Positions 58,261-64,000 of a DNA stretch of 64,000 bases are shown here, piece after piece; the stretch's first letter is position 1; every line of letters begins with the position of its first letter. Origin of the DNA: Candidatus Eiseniibacteriota bacterium (GTDB taxonomy: Bacteria; Eisenbacteria; RBG-16-71-46); NCBI GenBank assembly GCA_016710095.1, contig JADJLL010000018.1, positions 57,946 through 121,945 of the forward strand, in the 5' to 3' direction. The position numbers were made by a program, and so were the translations under genes. The notes beneath the pieces are model-generated. The model was not told the DNA's origin. It did not search any database and worked only from the letters and a program-made list of their open reading frames with translations.

Positions 58261-60156
58261 ATGAAACGGCAGACGGCCCCGGCGGCGGTAGGCCGCCGGG
58301 GCACTGTCCTTCCGGCGGGATGGTGGCTCGCGGTGGTGCCCGCGATCCTCGTGCTCGCCATCTACGCGCCGGCGTTGCGCTACGCGTTCGTCTGGGACGA
58401 CGAACGGCTCATCGCGCGCACAACGCGCTGCTGCGCACGACCGACGGCCTGCCTGCGCGCGATGCGCTCGGACTTCTGGCTCACGGTGGGCCAGAACGCC
58501 TCGGGCTTCTGGCGTCCGCTCATCACGCTGTCCTATGCCACCGACGGCCTGCTCTTCCGCTGGCAGCCGTGGGGCTACCACCTCATGAACACGCTGTCGG
58601 CCGCCGGTGTGGCGTCGCTCGTCACGCTGCTCGCGATGCGGCTGCGCGTCGGGCGCTGGCCCGCGCTCGCCGCGGGGGCGTGGTTCGCGCTCATGCCGCA
58701 CCACGTCGAGTCCACCGCGTGGATCGCCGGACGCACCGACCTCTACAGCGCGTTCTTCTTCCTGCTCGCGCTCTGGCTCGACCGGCGCGCGGCGGATGCC
58801 GACGCGAAGGGGCCCGGCGTGCTCGCCCTCGTCACGTTCGGCGCGGCGCTGCTGTGCAAGGAAGCGTCGCTGCTCTTCGTGGTCGTGTCGTTCGCATGGC
58901 GCTGGACGGAGCGCGAGGAGCGCCGTGGCGCGTTCGCCGACGCGCTGCGCTGGACCGCGCCGTACCTCGCCGTGACGGTCGTGTATCTCGCGCTGCACTT
59001 CTGGTGGGTGCCCGCCGCGCCGCCGCCGCAGTACCTGTCGGCGGAGACGCTGCGCAAGGGACGACTCGCCGCGTGGGCGATGTTCCCGGGCTACCTGTCG
59101 TTCCTGAATCCGTTCTATCCGCACTCGCCCGCGGTCGTGGTGCGCATGCCGGAGTCGTGGCGCGACGTGCTCGTGATCGCCGGCTTCGTGATGCAGGTGG
59201 CGCTCGTGGGCACGCTCGCGTTCGCCGCGCGCCGCCGTTCGCGCTGGGGACTCGCGCTGCTCGTGCTCTGGGTGACGCTGCTGCCCACGACGCTCGCCAA
59301 TCTCTTCCAGACCTACCTGCTCTATTCCGAGCGCTTCATGTACCTGCCGTCGATCGGCGCGGCGTGGCTGCTCGCGTTCGCGCTCGGCGCGCTCGCGACG
59401 CGTGGCGCCGCGATGCGATGGGCGGGCGCCGCCGCCGCGGCCGCGCTCGTCGTGGCGTCGGCGGTCGCGACCGCGCGCATCCTTCCCGACTGGAAGGACG
59501 ACGACACGCTGTACCGCTCGATGACCGAGAAGCAGCCGCGCAACGCGATGGGCTGGATCCTGCTCGCGCGGCACCGCCTCGTGAAGGGCGACGAAGCCGC
59601 GGCCGAGCATGCGCTGAAGATGCTCGACGGTCTCGAGAGCACGCGCCCCGAAATGCTCAGCGTCGAGGCGCTGCTGTATCTCGCGCTCGACCCGACGCTC
59701 GGCGAGCCGCGGCTCGCGCGCGCCACCGCGCTGCTGCGCATGGGCCGCATGGAAGAGGCCGAGCAGGCGATCGCGCAGCTGAACGTGATGCTGCCCGAGA
59801 ACTCGACCGTGGCGTCGCTCGAGGGGCAGCGCCTGCTCGCGCTGCGCCGTCCCGCCGACGCGCTGCCGTACCTGCGCCGCGCCGTGGAGTACCTGCACGA
59901 CGACGCGGACCTGTTCTACGCGCTCGGACTCGCGCACGCGATGCTCAACCAGTTGCCGCCCGCGCGCGCGGCGTTCGAGGAATGCCTGCGCGTGGACCCG
60001 GCGTTGTACGACGGCTGGCTGCGCCTCGCGACCGCCTGCCACGTGATGGGGGACTTCGCGGCGCGCGATGCGGCGCTCGCGAAGGCGGAGTCGCTGCCCG
60101 AGTCGGCCGACGGGAGAGTGGCGCAACTGCGTGCCCGCATGGCCGTCGCGCGCTGA
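58261..60156 (+). CDS. Polytopic TPR protein, TMTC/GT39-like glycosyltransferase family
   Basis: 631 residues from ATG 58261. About ten hydrophobic helices come first; the first loop has FVWDDERLI (D-D motif) and GFWRPLITLSYATDGLLF, PHHVESTAWIAGRTDLYSAFFFLLAL, as in TMTC/PMT-like proteins using a lipid-linked sugar. The C-terminal 190 residues are TPR repeats. Codons 58413 to 58458 read ARTTRCCARPTACLRA, whereas the next frame gives HNALLRTTDGLP, the family sequence, so two compensating indels are likely. GGGAG in the P1 3' strand of rnpB (58249-58253) is the ribosome site. A transferase role is inferred. Confidence 0.6.
   Translation: MKRQTAPAAVGRRGTVLPAGWWLAVVPAILVLAIYAPALRYAFVWDDERLIARTTRCCARPTACLRAMRSDFWLTVGQNASGFWRPLITLSYATDGLLFRWQPWGYHLMNTLSAAGVASLVTLLAMRLRVGRWPALAAGAWFALMPHHVESTAWIAGRTDLYSAFFFLLALWLDRRAADADAKGPGVLALVTFGAALLCKEASLLFVVVSFAWRWTEREERRGAFADALRWTAPYLAVTVVYLALHFWWVPAAPPPQYLSAETLRKGRLAAWAMFPGYLSFLNPFYPHSPAVVVRMPESWRDVLVIAGFVMQVALVGTLAFAARRRSRWGLALLVLWVTLLPTTLANLFQTYLLYSERFMYLPSIGAAWLLAFALGALATRGAAMRWAGAAAAAALVVASAVATARILPDWKDDDTLYRSMTEKQPRNAMGWILLARHRLVKGDEAAAEHALKMLDGLESTRPEMLSVEALLYLALDPTLGEPRLARATALLRMGRMEEAEQAIAQLNVMLPENSTVASLEGQRLLALRRPADALPYLRRAVEYLHDDADLFYALGLAHAMLNQLPPARAAFEECLRVDPALYDGWLRLATACHVMGDFAARDAALAKAESLPESADGRVAQLRARMAVAR
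58277..58301 (+). terminator. Hairpin just after rnpB
   Basis: Perfect 10-bp GC stem (58277-58286 with 58292-58301) and a GGTAG loop, no T-run. It begins 17 bases after the rnpB end, inside the first codons of the next gene, and may set the 3' end of RNase P RNA or attenuate read-through. Confidence 0.45.
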
Positions 60157-60191
60157 TCGGGCTTCGCGCCGGGCGACGCCCGAGCGGAGGC

Positions 60192-60221
60192 TGGACGGCT
60201 GCGGGGGCGCGCGGCTAGATT
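60192..60221 (+). promoter_or_regulatory. Promoter of recJ-rel
   Basis: TGGACG (60192-60197), 18 bases, TAGATT (60216-60221). Leader about 42 bases to ATG 60271, with no clear ribosome site. Confidence 0.45.
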
Positions 60222-60270
60222 CCACGTTCCGCAGTTCCCATCACCCACCACCCGGGACTCCCGCGCCTCC

Positions 60271-61992
60271 ATGACCTCGACGATGTCCAATTGGGTTTTG
60301 CACCCGCGCCATGACGCGGCCAAGGCGGCCGAACTCGCCGCCGCGCTCGGCGCGCCGCTGCCCATCGGGCACGTGCTGGTGAACCGTGGCATCTCGAGTC
60401 TCGAAGCCGCGCAGCACTTCCTGTCCCCGCAACTCGAGAGCCTGCACGATCCCGAGCGAGATGCTCGGACTCGACGCGGCCGCGGAGCGCCTCGCGAAGG
60501 CGATCGCGGCGGGCGAGAAGATCTCGGTCGAGGGCGACTACGACGTGGACGGCATCACCTCCACGTTCCTCATGTTCAGCGCGCTCGCCGAACTCGGCGC
60601 CGACGTCGTCTATCACATTCCGCACCGCATCAACGAGGGCTACGGCCTCAAGGAAGGCGGCGTCCGCGCCGCCGCCGAGGCGGGCTGCAAGCTGCTCGTG
60701 ACCGTGGACTGCGGCGTCACCGCCGTGCCGGAGATCGCGCTCGCGCGCGAACTCGGCATGGACACGATCGTGACCGATCACCACGAGCCGCCGGCGAAGC
60801 TGCCCGACGCCGTGGCGATCGTGAATCCGCTGCAGCCCGGCTGCCGCTATCCCTTCAAGTCGCTCGCCGGCGTCGGCGTCGCGTTCAAGCTGGTCGAGCG
60901 GCTGTTCCGCCGCGCCGGCGGACTCGAGCACGCCGCGAACTGGCTCGACGTCGTCGCGCTCGGCACCATCGCGGACGTCGTGCCGCTCGTGGGCGAGAAC
61001 CGCGTGCTCGCGCGCCTCGGCCTCGAGAGCATGAACCACAAGCTGCGCCCCGGACTGCGGGCGCTCGCGTCGCGCGCGGGACTGCGCGAGCACCACGGCG
61101 CACTCAAGCCGATCACGGCGACGCGTGTCGCGTTCAACCTCGCGCCGCGGCTCAACGCCGCCGGCCGCATGGGCGACGCGTCCGACGCGCTGCGGTTGCT
61201 GCAGGCGCCCGACGCCGTCACGGCCGAGCGCATCGCCTCGCAGCTCGAGACGCGCAACGACGAACGCCGCGCGCAGAGCGACATGGCGCAGACGATGGCG
61301 CGCCAGATGTACGAGATGGAGCTTTCGTTCCGGCATTGCCGCTCGGCGATCCTGCTGTGGGCGGACTCGTGGCACCCGGCGTCATCGGCATCGTCGCGAC
61401 GCGGCTCGAACAGGCGCCCAAGCCGACGCTGCTGCTGGCGCTCGATGGCGATCGCGGGCGCGGCTCCGGCCGCAGCCTGCCGGGCGTGGACCTGACGCGG
61501 CTGCTCGACGGCTGCTCCGACATGCTGCTCGGCCACGGCGGGCACGCGTTCGCCGCGGGCCTCGAAGTGCCCGTCGGACGGCTCGAGGAGTTCCGCGAGC
61601 GATTCGAGCGAGCTCGTGCGCGAAGGACCACGCCGCCGGCGGCGGAGTTCGTCAGCGCGTCGAGATGGACGCCGACCTCGCCGTCGATGCGACGCTCCAC
61701 CGCTGGCCTGGCTCGAGCGGCTCGCGCCGCACGGCCTGGACAACAGCGAGCCACTCTTCCAGATGCTCGGCGCCGAGTCGAGAACGCGCGCACGGTCGGG
61801 CAGCGACAAGCACGCCGGCGCCTGGAGCTCGGTGAGCGCGACGCGAAGCTGCAGGCAATCGGCTTCCACATGGGACATCACCTGCGCGTGGACTCGGGCC
61901 GCACCGCGGACCTCGCGTTCACGCCCACGCGGAACGAGTGGAACGGCGAGACGCGCGTGCAGCTGAAGCTGCGCGAGATCCGGCTCGCCTGA
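60271..61992 (+). CDS. recJ: Single-stranded-DNA exonuclease RecJ (several frame breaks)
   Basis: About 570 residues when repaired. WVLHPRHDAAKAAELAAALG opens the N domain; DYDVDGITS, TDHHEP (DHH) and NAAGRMGDA are the catalytic motifs; GHGGHAFAAGLEV is DHHA1; the end carries the OB fold (AIGFHMGHHL, RVQLKLREIRLA). Frames change near 60455, 61375 (WHPGVIGIV, a C lost from a CCCC run), and at least three more times between 61600 and 61800. All conserved blocks are present in order, so the breaks are likely errors, though a decayed 3' end cannot be fully excluded. Confidence 0.8.
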   Translation: MTSTMSNWVLHPRHDAAKAAELAAALGAPLPIGHVLVNRGISSLEAAQHFLSPQLESLHDPERDARTRRGRGAPREGDRGGREDLGRGRLRRGRHHLHVPHVQRARRTRRRRRLSHSAPHQRGLRPQGRRRPRRRRGGLQAARDRGLRRHRRAGDRARARTRHGHDRDRSPRAAGEAARRRGDRESAAARLPLSLQVARRRRRRVQAGRAAVPPRRRTRARRELARRRRARHHRGRRAARGREPRARAPRPREHEPQAAPRTAGARVARGTARAPRRTQADHGDACRVQPRAAAQRRRPHGRRVRRAAVAAGARRRHGRAHRLAARDAQRRTPRAERHGADDGAPDVRDGAFVPALPLGDPAVGGLVAPGVIGIVATRLEQAPKPTLLLALDGDRGRGSGRSLPGVDLTRLLDGCSDMLLGHGGHAFAAGLEVPVGRLEEFRERFERARARRTTPPAAEFVSASRWTPTSPSMRRSTAGLARAARAARPGQQRATLPDARRRVENARTVGQRQARRRLELGERDAKLQAIGFHMGHHLRVDSGRTADLAFTPTRNEWNGETRVQLKLREIRLA

Positions 61993-62014
61993 TCCGGCGG
62001 AAAGGACGACCGTC

Positions 62015-64000
62015 GTGACCAGCGGCAGCGCGCATCCGGAACTTCGCGCGGCGCTCATGAGCGCCGTGGCCGAACGCGCGCCGAAGGTCGACCGCGACCG
62101 CGTCGCCGCGTGCTTCGACTACGCGGCCACCGCGCACGCCGATCAGCGGCGCTCGTCGGGCCAGCCGTTCGTGTCGCACGCCGTCGAGGTGTGCCGCATC
62201 CTGCTCGACCTGCTCGAAGCGCGCATGGACACGACGCTCGCGTGCGCGACGCTGCTGCACGACGTGGCGGAAGACACGTCCGTCACCGCGCAGGAGATCG
62301 AGAAGCACTGGGGCCGCGAGGTCGCCTCGCTCGTCGAAGGCGTGACCAAGCTCTCGTCGATGCATTTCGACAGCCGTGAGGCGGCGCAGGCCGAGAACTT
62401 CCGCAAGATGCTGCTGTCCATGTCGCGGGACCTGCGCGTCATCTTCATCAAGCTCGCCGACCGGCTGCACAACATGCGCACGATCGAGTTCCTCAAGCGC
62501 GAGGACAAGCGGCAGCGGATCGCGATGGAGACGCGCGACATCTACGCGCCGCTCGCGCACCGGCTCGGCATGGCGAACATCAAGCGCGAGCTCGAGGACC
62601 TGAGCCTCAAGGTCATCGATCCCGACGCCTACCAGGAACTCTCGCAGCGCATCCAGGCCAAGAAGAAGGAGCGCGAGGCGTTCCTGAACCGTGTCATGGA
62701 GCAGCTGCGCGACGCGCTCAAGGCGGCGGGCCTCAAGGCCGAAGTCAACGGCCGGCCCAAGCACTTCTATTCCATCTACAACAAGATGGGCGCGGGCCGC
62801 GCGCTCGAAGAGGTGTACGACCTCTTCGGCATCCGCATCATCACGCACACGCGCAACGACTGCTATCGCGCGCTCGGCGTGGTGCACGACCTGTTCGATC
62901 CGGTCGCGGACCGCTTCAAGGACTACATCGCGACGCCGAAGAGCAACATGTACCAGTCGCTGCACACGACCGTGCTCACCGCCGACGGCGAGATGGTCGA
63001 GGTGCAGATCCGCACGTGGGACATGCACCGCACGGCCGAGACCGGCGTCGCGGCGCACTACGTCTACAAGCAGGGCGGGCACGTCGACGAGGAACTCGAC
63101 AAGCGCCTCGGCGGCTTCGTGGCCGAGATCGCGGGCTGGCAGCGCGAGACCGACGACGACGAGTACATGGACTTCCTGCGCACGGCGCTGCACCAGGAAG
63201 AAGTGTTCGTGTACACGCCGCGCCGCGAGCTCAAGCGCCTCGCGAAGGGCGCGACGCCGCTCGACTTCGCCTACCTCATCCACACCGAGGTCGGGCAGAA
63301 GACGGTGGGCGCACGCGTGAACGGCGAACTCGTGCCGCTGCGCTACGAACTGCGCAACGGCGACACGGTCGAGATCGTGACGTCCGCGCAGGCGAAGCCG
63401 CACGAGGACTGGCTCAAGATCGCGCGCACCGCGCAGGCGCGCGGCAAGATCCGGCACTGGCTGCGCCAGCGCCGGCTCGCCGACAGCGTCGCGCTGGGCA
63501 AGGAAATGCTCGAGCGCGAAATGCGTCGCGCGCGCCTGAAGATCACCGAGGAGCAGCTGGCCAAGGCCGCGAAGGAGCAGGAGTGCGAGGATCTCGAGCG
63601 CTCTACGCGCGCATGGGCGAGGGGCAGATCTCGATCACCGTCGTGCTGCGCCGCTTCCTTCCGGAAAAGGAGACGCTCGCCGAGCGTCTCGCGAAGGGGC
63701 CGGTCGAGGACACGACGCCCGTGCGCAAGCCGACGGGCGGCGTGCGCATCCAGGGCATCGACAACGTGATGGTGACGTACGCGCGCTGCTGCCAGCCGGT
63801 GCCGGGCGACCCGGTCGTGGGCATCGTCACGATCGGCCGCGGCGTGTCGCTGCACCGGCAGGACTGCCCGAACACGTTCAGCAACCGCGTGCCGGTCGAG
63901 CGCCGCGTCGCGGTCGAGTGGGACGCGCGCACGGGGGACACGTTCCCGGTGCGGCTCGTGGTTTCGGGCACGGACCGGCCGAGCATGCTCGCCGATCTCG
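62015..64000 (+). CDS. rel: (p)ppGpp synthetase/hydrolase, Rel/SpoT family, 5' part (one frame break)
   Basis: Runs off the window. GTG 62015 follows AAAGGA. HD hydrolase domain: RSSGQPFVSHAVEV, LLHDVAEDTSV (HD-x-x-E-D). Synthetase domain: GRPKHFYSIYNKMG, DLFGIRIIT, DYIATPKSNMYQSLHTTV, VEVQIRTWDMHRTAETGVAAHY. TGS domain: VFVYTPRRELKRLAKGATPLDFAYLIHTEVG. Near 63600 the frame drops by one (EDLE, then LYARMGEGQISITVVLRRFLP), after which the zinc-finger segment VTYARCCQPVPGDPVVGIVTIGRGVSLHRQDCPN and the start of the ACT domain follow. Both enzyme halves look intact. Confidence 0.93.

Noticed and set aside
1..64000. Mobile elements, prophage genes, toxin-antitoxin or defence systems
   Set aside because: I searched the translated frames for transposases, integrases, restriction enzymes, phage structural genes and toxin pairs and found none; gene content is conserved housekeeping with uniform codon use.

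Overview
The window is about 64 kb of very GC-rich (roughly two thirds or more G+C by eye), densely packed bacterial DNA. Nearly every gene lies on the + strand; start and stop codons of neighbours commonly overlap. Content is mostly housekeeping plus one complete type IV pilus locus; I see no phage, insertion sequence, integron or CRISPR array. The order pilB-pilT-pilC-pilS-pilR-pilA-ABC ATPase-ABC permease-(TPR)-pilM-N-O-P-Q closely follows the Myxococcus xanthus pil cluster. The pilin sequences, a DUF5683 protein and an outer-membrane beta-barrel suggest a diderm from a myxobacteria-like or FCB-neighbouring lineage (for example an Eisenbacteria-like phylum). That placement is inference with low confidence.

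Layout: 0-3.1 kb PHP phosphoesterase (cut by the window edge), outer-membrane barrel, ComEA-like DNA-binding protein. 3.3-20.4 kb type IV pilus locus: motor ATPases, platform, PilS/PilR two-component system, four tandem pilin genes (three almost identical) with sigma-54-like promoters, an ABC exporter and TPR protein, then the PilMNOPQ alignment and secretin complex. 20.4-24.7 kb aroK, two cell-envelope proteins, rsmD, coaD, pta. 24.7-31 kb fmdB-type protein, an aconitase-fold protein without its catalytic residues, obgE, HEAT protein, dprA, lauroyl-type acyltransferase, thioesterase, DUF3467. 31.2-33.2 kb degenerate histidine kinase, tRNA-Phe, tRNA-Thr. 33.4-42.4 kb glmM-glmS (amino-sugar supply), ridA, selenocysteine-containing selD next to tRNA-Sec, DUF5683, lepA, lepB, hemW. 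42.4-46 kb hrcA-grpE-dnaJ-rsmE heat-shock operon. 46-53 kb rpsU-cvpA-mutS2-dnaG-rpoD macromolecular-synthesis operon ending in a strong terminator. 53-64 kb secreted protein, broken minus-strand gene, tRNA-CAU, tRNA-Val, CdsZ-type zinc ribbon, membrane-inserted patatin, RNase HI, RNase P RNA, a polytopic TPR glycosyltransferase-like protein, recJ and the start of a Rel/Spo (p)ppGpp gene cut by the window end.

The most interesting items are: a pseudo-aconitase that keeps the whole fold but lacks the Fe-S cysteines; a UGA-encoded selenocysteine in selD with a hairpin just after it and tRNA-Sec 15 bases after the stop; three pilins differing by one to three residues, with diverged control regions resembling separate sigma-54 promoters; RNase P RNA whose 12-bp P1 helix starts in one gene's stop codon and ends directly at the next gene's ATG; and a recurrent TTGAC-N18-TANNNT promoter, sometimes placed so that the mRNA would be leaderless.

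Many genes, including essential ones (rpoD, coaD, recJ, rel), are interrupted by one- or two-base frame breaks. Because the conserved protein sequence resumes exactly in another frame, I treat these as probable sequence errors, not pseudogenes. I give each such gene its full repaired span.
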